Below are positions 33,955 to 43,833 of a stretch of DNA of 64,000 nt, one piece after another (within the stretch, counting starts at the first letter, position 1; every line of letters begins with the position of its first letter). The DNA lies in assembly GCA_029216955.1 (NCBI GenBank), contig JANAVB010006998.1, positions 3,621,451-3,685,450 on the forward strand. Direction: 5' to 3'. The position numbers and the translations under genes are program-made. The notes beneath the pieces were generated by a model. That model was not told where the DNA came from. It worked only from the letters and a program-made list of their open reading frames with translations, and searched no databases. This DNA is from Iris pallida (Eukaryota; Streptophyta; Magnoliopsida; Asparagales; Iridaceae).

Positions 33955-35753
33955 ACTGAAGAGAGATCATATTAGAAGATACGACCTTGTCTTCAGCTTT
34001 GGGATTGATAACTTGGCTGTCGATAAGCTATTGTATCTTCTTCTTCAGGACGATGCAGTCCTTGGTGGAGTGGTGCATGTACTGATGATAGAGACAGTAC
34101 TTGGGATCGTTGAGTTGGCTCGCCTCTGTAGGATGTCGTGGTGGGGGCAATGGCAGCTTATTATCCTTCGTCAATGTGTGAAAGATGGTAATGACATTGT
34201 CTTCGTCAAAGGAGAAGGTCTTCTTAGGCTTGTCGGAGGCGCCCTGAGAATTGGAAGATCCTTTGGATGTGTCGACCTTCAGGACTTCTTTCCCTTTACC
34301 CCCACGACTAGGGATAATTTAAGGATGCTTGCCCTTGTCTTCGGATTTGGGTGTTTACAACCATAGTAGTTCCAAGTTAGGAACGTCGTTTTCAGCAACA
34401 TCAACGGCCCCAATGAAAGTGGGCCATATATCATACTTATGTATACGCAGACAGAACTTCACTGTAGGAAGGAAGTTATGTCGACAAGTATCCATAAGTT
34501 CTGAATCTGGTATGTCGAAGGGCATCTTCAGTGCTAGCCGTCTGAAGCATTCGATGAAGGTGATGACAGACTCAGTCCTCCTTTGCTTGGTCTCAATAAG
34601 GGTGGACATACTAACATGCATGCCACTCTCTTAAAACCTGTTGAGGAACAACCTCTCCAAGTCTTTAAATGAGTTGATACATCCGTCAGGCAGACTGCAG
34701 AACCATTCGAAGGCTACCCCCTGTAAGGTGCTAATAAACAGCTTCGACAAGAACGGATCGTCTCTGGGCAAGTGCATCATCTGCGTCTTGAAGTACATCA
34801 TGTGCTGACGATGAGAAGTCAACCCGTCAAATGAGTTCAGCGTCAGCGGCTTGTAATTAGGAGGGCAAGTAGTGTTCTCCCACTCAGGGGGATACGGTTG
34901 AGATATTTCCATCTTCTGAAGCTCATCTTTGTGTGAGATAGTATCGAGATGAGCGACCAGGGAATCAATTGCATCCTGTTGATTGAGTAGGTGTTGGAAA
35001 ATGGCTGTTGAACGGTTATCAGGTGTTGTTGGCGAAGGACCACCCCCAGCATTTGCAAGATTTGGAGGAGGCACAACGGAATAATACTTCTTTTGCAGTG
35101 AATGAGGGTTGTTGCTGTGAGCCGGACTAGCATGGGTCGAGACATTTTGTTGAGGTGGAGGAACAGTCCCAGCAGCTTGAACCGCCATGATACTGGTAAG
35201 TATATCGGTGATCTTGGCGAATGCTGTTTTAAAACCCTCTAGCCGTTTGCTGGTCTGATCTCTGGCTTCTTCAGGTCTTTCTACTTCTGCCATGTATGTA
35301 GATAACATGCGAGAAATAACATAGGAAACAGTACAACTGGTGCTATTACTGTCTTTCTCCGAGTGGACCAGTCCTTCATCTTCAGGTAGAGGAGGCAGAT
35401 AGTCGCCATCAGATTCAGAGGGATCGTCGTCCTCTGGAAGGCTACCCCCCAGTGTGAGGGTCATTCGTTTCAGACTCTGAGGGAATACAACCCCCAGCTT
35501 GGGATTCTTCGTCGTCCGTACAGAACCTTGTCTTTGACCGAGTACCCATATAAACTCATTTAGATGTGACAGCCTGCTGGCCATCTGTTGGTAGACTTCT
35601 TCTTCTTTTTCTTCTCGCGGAACTGAGAGAGAAAGTTGGGTTCGTAGTCCACCGTCTTTGATTGGGGCTTCCGTAAGGGGGACCCCATGAAGCCATGTTG
35701 GATGAAACACACAGTGGCTTCTCATCGTCAGAAAAGTACAGACGTCGAAACAT
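33955..35753 (-). pseudogene. gag: gag of Tat element
   Basis: The first frame (35725-34631, 364 codons, with a possible earlier start at 35753 in another frame) has an acidic N-terminal half and a retrotransposon gag domain (LNSFDGLTSHRQHMMYFK, DDPFLSKLFISTLQGVAFEW, SLPDGCINSFKDLERLF). An in-frame TAA at 34631-34633 breaks it. The same frame resumes at 34621-34355 (TKQRRTESVITFIECFRR). Further stops follow before a Cys/His knuckle near 34060-34100 (YCLYHQYMHHSTKDC), the C-x2-H-x4-H-x4-C form common in Tat gags. Gag would build the particle in the cytoplasm. The three or more stops make this copy inactive. Confidence 0.9.
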
Positions 35754-35762
35754 TAATTTTCT

Positions 35763-36713
35763 CTAAGGAACTCTTGTTGCTCTAGAGCAACAATAGTTGA
35801 TAACAATACTGGTGCACGGATGTGCACTATGAATTGCTATGTCCTTCCTCGCTTTACGCTTATGATTTATTATGTCACGCAAGTCAACGGAAGGGAGTTT
35901 TGCCTTACAACTCATGTTGTATGCATCGCCGAGCTTTGCATGCGGGTTCGTAAAGAGAGTAGGCGCATCCAGACTTAGTTCACGTATAGGGGCAACCCCC
36001 ACACCTAAGTTCTGTGATGTCCTTGAAGACAGTCCCGTACTATACGCGTTGGGGCCTACCTTTTTGTTGTGGGCACATAGGCCTTGGAGACTGGCCTTGG
36101 GCACATGCTCCTTGATAGCATATCTGAGCCTCCTTGATGTGGGCACATAGTATAGATCCAGAGAGCCTGGGTGCATAGCCTTGGGCGCATAGCTTTGGAT
36201 GCCCAGCCTGCTGAAGACAGAAGTGTTCTGGTTGGGGCTATGCGCCCAAACCCTCTCTTGGGCGCATGGCTTTAGGTGCATGCTTGGTGGAGCAGCGCTA
36301 TTTTCTTCCTGTTTTGCCTCTTTCGTTTGTGAGCCTCGCCGGGTTTGGCCTGACTGTCGCACACCCCGATTCTTGGCATCGTAGTGTTTTCCTTTGCTAA
36401 GCCTCGGGTGATGAACACCCTGTTGTTGGTTGTGCAGGAAAGAATTTACTGGGCTAGCAGAGCCCGGAACGGTGTGAGCCTTCTCCATTTGGGGAACTTC
36501 TGTGGCAGAGTCATGCGCCCATGTGACAGAGTCCTCCAGTTGCATATCTGCTATGACACTAACAGGATATGCACAGCGAGCCTTCGGAAGCCAAGTCTTG
36601 CGAGACTTGCTTGGCTTCCCTGATTTTGAGGGAGTAGAGCCATCCCTCGAGAGCATCTCTTCGAACGCCTGCTGATCGAACTTTACGATCAACATCTTCT
36701 GAGTGCTTCCCAC
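35763..36713 (-). pseudogene. ORF between PBS and gag in Tat element, unknown function
   Basis: A 316-codon open frame starts about 50 bp after the PBS. Its beginning (QKMLIVKFDQQAFEEMLSRD, then KSRKTWLPKARCAYP) is also present in Tat-2 at 20101-20451, with about ten amino-acid changes over 60 residues. The rest is rich in Ser, Lys, Arg and His without a recognised domain. Ogre-type Tat elements carry an extra ORF before gag, and this may be its equivalent. It could also be non-coding leader that happens to be open. Confidence 0.45.
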
Positions 36714-36762
36714 TTTGTCGGTATCGTATTACGACACCAACTTATCGTCAAAGGAAAAGGTA

Positions 36763-36781
36763 GTCCCCAGCAGAGTCGCCA
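36763..36781 (-). promoter_or_regulatory. Primer binding site of Tat element
   Basis: The minus strand reads TGGCGACTCTGCTGGGGAC four bases after the LTR end. This is the form usual in Tat/Ogre elements. Confidence 0.85.
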
Positions 36782-37083
36782 TTTTTGTGGACACACACAA
36801 AAAAGAAGAAGAAAATGTTGTCTTTTCTTTGTTGGCACAAGGCACCACAAATCGAGTACGCCTGAGAGAACCTGCGCTGAGGATCCCCGAGTACAAAAAA
36901 ATTCTGGAGAATGTGATGATAGAGATCGAACGGCAGTTGCTCCTTTACTCCGTTGACACTCCGATTACAAAAGTGGAAGAAAACCTAAGAAATTGCTAAC
37001 TCTCGGCTCACTGGCAAGAAGTGCATCAATTTGGCTCTTGAAAATGCTCTCTGTTCTGTGTTTTGAAGAGGGATGAGGCCCCC

Positions 37084-37092
37084 CTTTTATAG
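37084..37092 (-). promoter_or_regulatory. TATA box of Tat LTR
   Basis: The minus strand reads CTATAAAAG, conserved in Tat-2 (20678-20686) at the same place in the LTR. Confidence 0.6.
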
Positions 37093-37379
37093 TCGTTCTT
37101 GAGCTGGAATGATGTTATGCGCCCACATGAGGAAACACGCTGGTTTTTATGTGGGCGCATAGTCCTGCTTTGGGCGCATAAGATGTAGGCGCATACAGGC
37201 TGCGAGATCGTGGGTTGGTCGTGGTGTTGACATGGCCGCATGCTTCGGTGCACGACTGCTCGTGGAGACTGACGTGGCCGTGTGCTTCGGTGCACGTTTT
37301 GATCATGGCTTTGCCTGAGTCAGGCTTGGGCGCATAGCCATGTCTCAGGCTTTGCGCCCTCCTTTCGGAGGAGCTAGTC

Positions 37380-37497
37380 TTGGGCGCATGAAACATCACT
37401 GGCTGGGCGCATGGAGTTTCACTGGCTGGGTGCATGGAGTTCCACTGACTGGGCGCATGGAGCTTCACTGGCTTGGGTGCATGGGACTTCATTTGCT
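37380..37497. repeat. Minisatellite of about 23 bp in Tat LTR
   Basis: Five head-to-tail units follow the pattern TGGGCGCATGGAGTTTCACT, with changes between units. Single GGGCGCAT pieces are scattered in the rest of the LTR and in the leader (36060-36300). Tat-2 lacks the array. Confidence 0.85.
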
Positions 37498-37519
37498 GAA
37501 AAAATTTTATGCTTCTACA

Positions 37520-38470
37520 ATACTACCATCGATACTGCGCATAGGCTGGACTTGGTCTTGTAATCGTAACCAACTATTTTAGGAACGAGTCATGACAGGG
37601 TGGTTATCTTCTACCTTAGATAAAAGACATGGGAAATATCAATTATGTTCTTGCGATTCATATATATATCCAGAGAAAACCTAGTAAGAAGATCCTTAAT
37701 GTGTCTCAAGTGACAAACATAAGGAAGATCTTAGAGCAGTTTGATTTGTAGAACTACAAGTCCATAAAACCTTTAGTGTCTTTGAGACAAATGATGATTA
37801 GAGAACAGTTTCCTAAGAGTATGGAGGAAAATAAATTGATGAAAAGAGTACCCTATACTAGCCTAGTTGGGAGCTTTAAAGCTATAATTTGTACTCACTC
37901 CGACATAGCAGTGGACTTATGAGTCACTAGTTGGATAATCCTAGACAAGCCCATTGGAAGCGTGTTAAGAGGATCTTACAATACTTGACAACCCATTATT
38001 TATTATCTTTTGGTGGTTATGAGATGCGACGAAATGGGTATTCAGATGCTGGATTGGTCAGCGATCTTGACGAACGCACATTTACGTGCAATTATGTCTT
38101 CATGCTAGCTAGTGAAATTATCTTCTAGAGGAGCAAGAAGATACCTATCTATTATGGAGATGGAGTACATGGAAGCTTCTGTAGCAGTGCAAGAAGCAGT
38201 GTGGTTGAGGAGGTTTCATCAGCACCTATAGGTGGTGCCACATATTAGGAACGTTGTAACCCTCTATAGAGATACCATGGTGAAGATTATATATGCAAAG
38301 GATTCCAAGTACCACAGTCGAACCAAGAACATCGATATTTGTCCTCACTTCATACGTAATAAGAAGGAGAAAGTAAAAGTAGAGCATTTGTACACTGACA
38401 AGATGATTATAGATCCTCTCATAAAAGTGATAGCAGAAGAGCGCTTCATGACGCACTGTACATCTACATG
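37520..38470 (+). pseudogene. pol: Ty1/copia pol fragment (end of RT and RNase H)
   Basis: Broken plus-strand frames show copia motifs in order: a VPYTSLVGS-like piece near 37850, MDNPRQAHWKRVKRILQYL (37931), GYSDAGLVSDLDERTF (38036), a METEYMEAS-like piece, AVQEAVWLRRFHQHL (38180), KDSKYHSRTKNIDI (38298) and HLYTDKMIIDPLIKVIAEE (38391). Order and wording fit the TNT1-94/Tork type. The 5' part ends at 37520, where the Tat LTR begins, so the Tat element probably inserted here. Many stops are present and no product is possible. Confidence 0.88.
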
Positions 38471-38974
38471 ACTATGTCCATAATGAAATGCTTATTCATA
38501 TTTGTATCGTATTTGTTATAGGAATATATGTTTGAATAATTTTCTTATATATCTTTTCATTCCATGATTTGATTTATGTTGAGTATATAAGTCGATAAGA
38601 AATTTTGTTGAATGACATAATCCGTATGTCAAACAAGCACAAGGTTGATTCACTCACATAATGACCGTCTTCAAATGTCCATAACACTGAAGGTGATATA
38701 GAATACATCCTACGAGTGTGCAGGAAATAGAGGTAATGCACTAGGAACTATGACAACATTGGGAGCATTCATGATTCACAACGAAAAGTCAGGATGAGGC
38801 TGTTGAATATCTTGGTGTAGTCCAACCGACATGTAAGATTTACACCTTACATAACATGTTTTAGAGATAGACATCTTAATGGTCGTCTCTTATGCACATA
38901 TAATGCAAGGGGGTTAGTTATCCAAACGCTAAGAGGGCGATAGGGCTGTGACTCTATAATATTTTAATAGTAGG
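38471..38974 (+). other. Probable copia 3' untranslated region and LTR remnant
   Basis: This AT-rich sequence follows the pol end. TGTTGAATATCTTGGTG near 38810 could be an LTR start, but no partner LTR is in the window. I see nothing else in it. Confidence 0.4.
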
Positions 38975-39248
38975 GGTAAGTAGCGGTTCGGTTCAAACAT
39001 AGCTGAATATTTAAAAATTAAAATAACCGTAAACTGTATTTCTCAAACAGAAACTTGAACCATTTTCATAAACATTGAACAAAATCGAAGAAATAATTAG
39101 GTTCACTTTTTTATCGGTTGTGTTTCATGTGCCTATGGGTTGGACCTTTCAATTTTAGCAAATGGGCCTAATTAAATAAATATACAAAAAAAAATCGAAT
39201 ATTGCTGCATTTATGAATTATTACAATTCTATAGAGTGAAAAATTATT

Positions 39249-39343
<95 letters not shown>

Positions 39344-39348
39344 CTTAC

Positions 39349-39444
<96 letters not shown>

Positions 39445-39447
39445 TAC

Positions 39448-39535
<88 letters not shown>

Positions 39536-39536
39536 G

Positions 39537-39587
<51 letters not shown>

Positions 39588-39598
39588 TCTTCTTTGAG

Positions 39599-39646
<48 letters not shown>

Positions 39647-39647
39647 G

Positions 39648-39727
<80 letters not shown>

Positions 39728-39738
39728 CTCAAAGAAGA

Positions 39739-39792
<54 letters not shown>

Positions 39793-39803
39793 TCTTCTTT
39801 GAG

Positions 39804-39857
<54 letters not shown>

Positions 39858-39868
39858 CTCAAAGAAGA

Positions 39869-39908
<40 letters not shown>

Positions 39909-40110
39909 CTCAAAGAAGAGTCGATAGAGAATGGGAGGAGAGAGTATACTTAGCTAGGGTTAGGGAAAACATTAGTAAATATAGATTAAGGATAGTTTGG
40001 TAAATCACTAGAACTAAATCGGTTTTCGGTACGATAACGCGAACCAGGAACTCAAACTCGAACCGATATTTTAAAATTTCAAATCGAATCGACAACCGGA
40101 CTGTTTGTCA
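38975..40110. mobile_element. Possible hAT-like non-autonomous element with (TA)n interior
   Basis: The left side has TAGCGGTTCGGTTCAAAC (38981) and the right side CGAACCGATATTTTAAAATT (40058) with CGACAACCGGAC (40090). Inverted GGTTCGGTT-rich ends are common in plant hAT-type elements. The two ends are not good mirror images, and no clear 8-bp duplication was found, so the limits are uncertain. The interior is mostly the (TA)n array. Confidence 0.35.
39252..39921. repeat. 670-bp (TA)n array with embedded 15-bp inverted units
   Basis: Nearly pure TA is broken by two motif families. ACTCTTCTTTGAGTT occurs forward at 39586-39600 and 39791-39805, and inverted (AACTCAAAGAAGAGT) at 39726-39740, 39856-39870 and 39907-39921. 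TTACAATTA occurs near 39345 and 39444, with its inverse TAATTGTAA near 39531 and 39642. Long open frames of Tyr and Ile on both strands are artefacts of the repeat. Confidence 0.95.
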
Positions 40111-40330
40111 CACTACCAAAATAAGTCAAATCATCGACGCAATTAGCGATGTTTGATGAAAATATTGCTAATGTTTTGTATATTAGTGATGAAAACAAGA
40201 AATGTCGCAAGACGTCACTGTTTGCGACGTTTAGCGAGCCTAACTTATTATGTCACAGTGTACAATACAATAGCGACGTATAGCAACGTCAAAATATGAT
40301 GTCGCTAATGTTCTAATATAGGGTTCCAAC
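40111..40330 (+). repeat. CACTA terminal inverted repeat end and subterminal repeats
   Basis: TTAGCGATG, TTGCGACGTTTAGCG, ATAGCGACGTATAGC and GATGTCGCTAATG are variants of a roughly 10-bp unit in both orientations. Such units bind the accessory protein in En/Spm elements. Confidence 0.72.
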
Positions 40331-40379
40331 TTTTCATTTTCCCCCAATCACTCGTTCCCAAAAAATTTTGATAGCTGCT

Positions 40380-40680
40380 CGAGCCCCTCACCCTCTCTAT
40401 TCCTCCCCTGCCTCCGTCAAGCCGCCGCCTCCTCCGGTGCTCCAGCTCCTCCATCTTCGGTCCTCCTCCGTCTCAGGTCCTCCTCCCTCTCCGATTTGAC
40501 CCCTCCGGCGCTCCAACCCCTCTCCATCTTCGGTCCTCCTTCCTCTCCGTCGTGACCCCTCCTTCGCAGGTGCTCCTTCACCTCCCCCTCCGCCTCCGGT
40601 TATTCTCCCCTCTGATAACCCCCCTCCCCGATCACCCCCCTCGATCTCGGTAAACCTAATCCTCCTCTCTCTTGTAGCAT
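40380..40680. other. Pyrimidine-rich GC tract
   Basis: This is a run of CTCC/CCTCCG-type sequence on the plus strand, seen in leaders of some plant CACTA elements. The Gly/Arg/Glu-rich minus-strand frame over it (40747-40397) is a composition artefact. Confidence 0.7.
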
Positions 40681-40900
40681 AGACATGACATGATCGGACA
40701 CGACATGACACACACACACACACTAACATGATACTGATACGAAACACATACTGACACGACAGGATACACTATACATACACACTAACATGACACTGACACT
40801 AACACTAACACGACGGGACATGACACACACACATACACTAAGATAATACTGACACGACACACACACTGACACGACCGGACATGACAGGACACAACTAGAC
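40681..40900. repeat. Degenerate ACACTGACACGAC minisatellite
   Basis: Units of about 10-13 bp built from ACAC, TGAC and CGAC recur without strict period between the pyrimidine tract and the hAT-like insertion. Confidence 0.75.
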
Positions 40901-40902
40901 AT

Positions 40903-41665
40903 GTCAATTGGGTTGGGCCGGCCCAGCCTGGCCCAAAAAATTGGCCTATGTGTCGATCCAGCCCGATTAATCGTGGGCTCGGGCCGGCCCGGCCCGATAT
41001 ATTAGGTCGTACCAGGCCACGTATATTGGCCCATAATATAGGCCAGGCCCGACCCGGCCCGGCCCGGCCTGGCCCGAAGCTCAACCCAGTTGCAACATCC
41101 CCTGCACAATCTCTTTAATTTGTCCCACATCCTACTTGCTAACAGTAGTGTTGTCACTTTCACATGGAAAGGAAAAGAAAAATATGTACACAACAAACAC
41201 TCTGGCCTCTAAATATGATTTGTACCACTGCCTAAAGCAACAAATAAAAGTAGTGGTGGCCTGTGTTATTCTTATGATTATATAGTGTTGTAATGACTTG
41301 AATTGAAATGAAATAAATGTTTGAACTGAATTAAAATTCAATTCAATTCATTTCAATATATATTAGTTGCAAGTTGCTGCAACAACAACATACATGCATG
41401 CATCCATACATCAGCTTAGTCAAAGTCGTAGTTGGTTGTCGTCAGCTATAAGCTTTATCGTGCATGTCTCACTTAACTTTGTCACTTATATATGGCTAAC
41501 CATATAGAGCCATTTATACAAAAACTATTGATTGATCATTGAAATAAAAACCCATGATTGATATATGTATATACTAAACTGAATTGAATTAAAATGATGG
41601 CCTCCAGTGCGACCCGGCCCAGTCCCTTATATTGGGTCGTGTCCGGCATGGTCCGGCACGACCCA
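40903..41665. mobile_element. GGCCCGGCC-rich non-autonomous element, probably hAT-like
   Basis: The left arm (40903-41085) has TGTCAATTGGGTTGGGCC and many GGCCCGGCC repeats. The right arm (41600-41665) has CGACCCGGCCCAG and CCGGCACGACCCAG in opposite sense. GGGCC-rich terminal arms are a known pattern in plant hAT MITEs. The AT-rich middle has no ORF of note. No clear target duplication was found. Confidence 0.45.
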
Positions 41666-42044
41666 GTCCCTTATATTTGTATTCTTTTGTTTCCTTCTCA
41701 AATGTTAGATGGTAGAATTTCTCAAGGTACCTAGAGTGTATAGAGTGAATATCCTAATAGTATATAAGATATTTTAGAAATTGGGTAATTATCAAGGTAA
41801 GTTTGGGATTTAATTGAAAGTATCTAAAGTATATCCTATTAGATATGGTATAGTGTCAAGTGTAGGTATGATTGGTATAGTGTCAAGACATGTGTCAAAA
41901 TACTAGGTATATTGGTAAGTGCTATCTAGGTATCGCCAAATATTTTATGGTAAGTGCTAGCTTGGACACTCCGAGGTCAAGTTTTTCTTGTGGGCTCACA
42001 AGGAACACATGATTTCAGGGTACTTTGATGAATGTGTGTAGCTT

Positions 42045-42153
42045 GAAATCAAGTGTCCATGTGAGCCATCCTCTCAAAAGAAAATTTACATCTGCAAGCC
42101 TTTTGTGTCGCATTTCCTTTTGAAAGAATAGCTCACAGGGACACTTGATTTTA
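42045..42153. repeat. Short inverted repeat (fold-back)
   Basis: The arm 42045-42083 (GAAATCAAGTGTCCATGTGA onward) pairs with 42115-42153 (ending GGGACACTTGATTTTA) around a loop of about 30 bp. Confidence 0.7.
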
Positions 42154-42413
42154 GGGTACTTTGATGAACGTGTGTATAGTTAGTGTCATGGGTATTTCAA
42201 ACTGTATCCTAGTATCAAGATACAAGAGAGTATTAATGTGATATTGTGTACCATTGTACATGATATCCACATGATACACAAATAACACGTGACAACATCC
42301 AAGTGTCAAAAAAGTTAGTACATTGAGGAACGTGTGTATAGTTAATGTCATAGGTAAGTGCTAGCTAGCTATCTTAGATACTTAGGTAAGTTTTCTTGTC
42401 AACCCGAAGTCAA

Positions 42414-42680
42414 GTGTCCATGTCAGCCCTTCTCTGACAAGTAAATTTATATATGTAAGCTTTTTTGAGGCTTTTAAAGATTATAGAAAAATAGAAGCAA
42501 AGATAAAGAACGAAAGGAGTAAAAAATCAAAAAAATAACAAAGAAAGAAAAATCCTAGAAAAGAAAAATTATAATACTTGGCCTTTTCTAGTATTTTTTT
42601 GAAATCATGTATAACTCTAAAAGCCTCAAAATGCTTGCAGAAGTAAATTTTCTTTGAAGAGAAGGGCTGACATTGAACAC
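42414..42680. mobile_element. Fold-back MITE-like element
   Basis: The arm 42414-42475 (GTGTCCATGTCAGCCCTTCT ... TTTTGAGGCTTTT) is inverted at 42619-42680 (AAAAGCCTCAAAA ... AAGGGCTGACATTGAACAC). The 140-bp middle is A-rich. The arms share AAGTGTCCATGT with the smaller fold-back at 42045, so the two are related. It lies between the CACTA leader and its transposase. Confidence 0.75.
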
Positions 42681-42779
42681 GTGATGACATTCATTTAATA
42701 CTCATGTACATCCATCTATGCATCCATTTGGACAATATACTCGAATAATGTGTATCCATCTTTGTAGAATTAACTTCAA

Positions 42780-43833
42780 ATGGATATGAATTACTATCTG
42801 CGGCATCGTTCATGGATATACAATCATCATCCTGATGACATATGAGGTGTGCAGAATGAATTTATACACTGGGTAGAGCAGTTCTTGCAGTTTGCCAAGG
42901 CGTTCCCTCAGTACATGGACCGTACCAAAATAAAGTGTCTATGTGTAAAATGTCATAACTTAAAATATCATCCAGAAGTGAATGTGACATTTCATTTGTA
43001 CTCGAGAGTTTTTATGTCGAATTACTATCAGTAGACCGCACACGACGAACTTGCCTCTTTAGCATCGGAGCCAGAGCCTTATGTGGAGCCTTATATGCAT
43101 GTCTACGACCATGGTGATTACGATGACGGATGCATGAACATGGTTTTTGACGCTGGGGGCCTAGTTTTGTTCTAAATGATCATGATACAGCTGCGGAGGC
43201 ACCGAATGCCGATGCTGCAAGGTTTATAGAGTTGATAGAGAATACAAGGACTCCATTGTATCTTGGTTGTGAGGATCATTCACCATTAGTGGTAGTCACT
43301 AGGATGTTGAGCATAAAGTCTGATTTTAACATGTCTCACGAATGCTACAACCGAGTGATGGAGTTGATTATAGTGATATTGTCGGTGGGTGCTAAGTTAC
43401 CTAAAGACTTCTACCAGAGTAAGAAGATGGTGAGATCGCTCTGGATGGAATACGAAAAAATCGATTCATGCCGTAACGGGTGCATGCTATACTACAAAGA
43501 CGACAAGGATAAAAAAGTATACAGATTTTGTGGTGTTGATCACTACAAGCCAAATTCTACAGGGAGCTCTGCTGGTAAAGGAGGCCGAACGATTTAATGC
43601 ACTACTTGTCTTTAACTTTACGGTTGTAGAGGTTGATTATGATGAAGGAGACTGCTGAAAACATGAGTTGGCACAGGCGAAAACAGATTGAACGAGTGTT
43701 GGATCACCCATTCGATGGAGAAGCTTGGAAGCACTTTGACCGAGAGTATCCTAATTTCGTCGAGGATCCGTATAATGTAAGATTGGGGCTCTCCTTTGAT
43801 GGTTTTACCCCGTTCAGACTTTTGGGATCACAG
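42780..43833 (+). pseudogene. CACTA transposase pseudogene (TNP2 type), N-terminal part
   Basis: The frame starts at ATG 42780 (MDMNYYLRHRSWIYNHH). A TGA at 42843-42845 stands where relatives usually have Arg or Lys. The transposase-associated domain follows (EFIHWVEQFLQFAKAFPQYM, then CLCVKCHNLKY) and ends at TAG 43032-43034, the Trp of the usual YxWTxHGE. Later frames at 43232-43597 and 43633-43833 carry TNP2 motifs: LYLGCEDHSPL, KLPKDFYQSKKMVRSL, CMLYYKDD, then MSWHRRK, DGEAWKHFDREYPNF and VRLGLSFDGFTPF. The coding region is cut by the LTR at 43834, before the catalytic core is complete. The protein would have excised and reinserted the transposon, but it is dead here. Confidence 0.9.

Larger units (their letters stand above)
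27226..37519 (-). mobile_element. Tat-lineage Ty3/gypsy retrotransposon, nearly full length (3' LTR missing)
   Basis: On the minus strand the order is 5' LTR (37519-36786), PBS (36781-36763), 5' ORF (36713-35763), gag (35753 to about 34020), protease (33954-32944), linker, RT-RNase H (31781-30241), second RNase H (30205-29735), integrase (29575-28412), a 3' region with a short-repeat array, and an antisense ORF (27355-27735, plus strand). The dual RNase H and antisense ORF mark the Tat lineage. The 3' LTR is lost at the junction with the viral remnant near 27240-27300. Each ORF has at least one stop or frameshift. The 5' LTR lies in a copia element, whose sequence begins directly at 37520. 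Confidence 0.92.
36786..37519 (-). repeat. 5' LTR of Tat element
   Basis: The 734-bp LTR starts TGTAGAAGCATAAAA at 37519 and ends TGTGTCCACA at 36786 on the minus strand. It matches Tat-2 (20389-20967). The TATA box is at 37084-37092. A minisatellite near its 5' end accounts for most of the extra length compared with Tat-2. Confidence 0.88.
40111..43833 (+). mobile_element. CACTA (En/Spm-type) DNA transposon, 5' part
   Basis: It begins with CACTACCAAAATAAG at 40111, preceded by TCA as a possible 3-bp target duplication. Subterminal GCGACG/TAGCGA-type repeats follow in both orientations. A pyrimidine-rich leader (40380-40680) and a transposase pseudogene at 42780-43833 complete the visible part. 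The element is cut at 43834 by insertion of retrotransposon C. The remaining half must lie beyond element C, outside the window. Confidence 0.8.

Noticed and set aside
33743..34366. 207-codon plus-strand frame
   Set aside because: It is antisense to Tat gag and protease; the minus strand has the recognisable motifs.
35872..36150. Plus-strand frame near the Tat leader
   Set aside because: It is antisense to the longer minus-strand leader ORF and has no domain.
39221..39913. Long Tyr/Ile open frames on both strands
   Set aside because: They are translations of pure (TA)n repeat and carry no protein signal.
39950..39966. TAGGGTTAGGG telomere-like motif
   Set aside because: A single short occurrence without an array is expected by chance.
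40397..40747. Gly/Arg-rich minus-strand frame
   Set aside because: It is the complement of a pyrimidine-rich CACTA leader; composition alone explains it.
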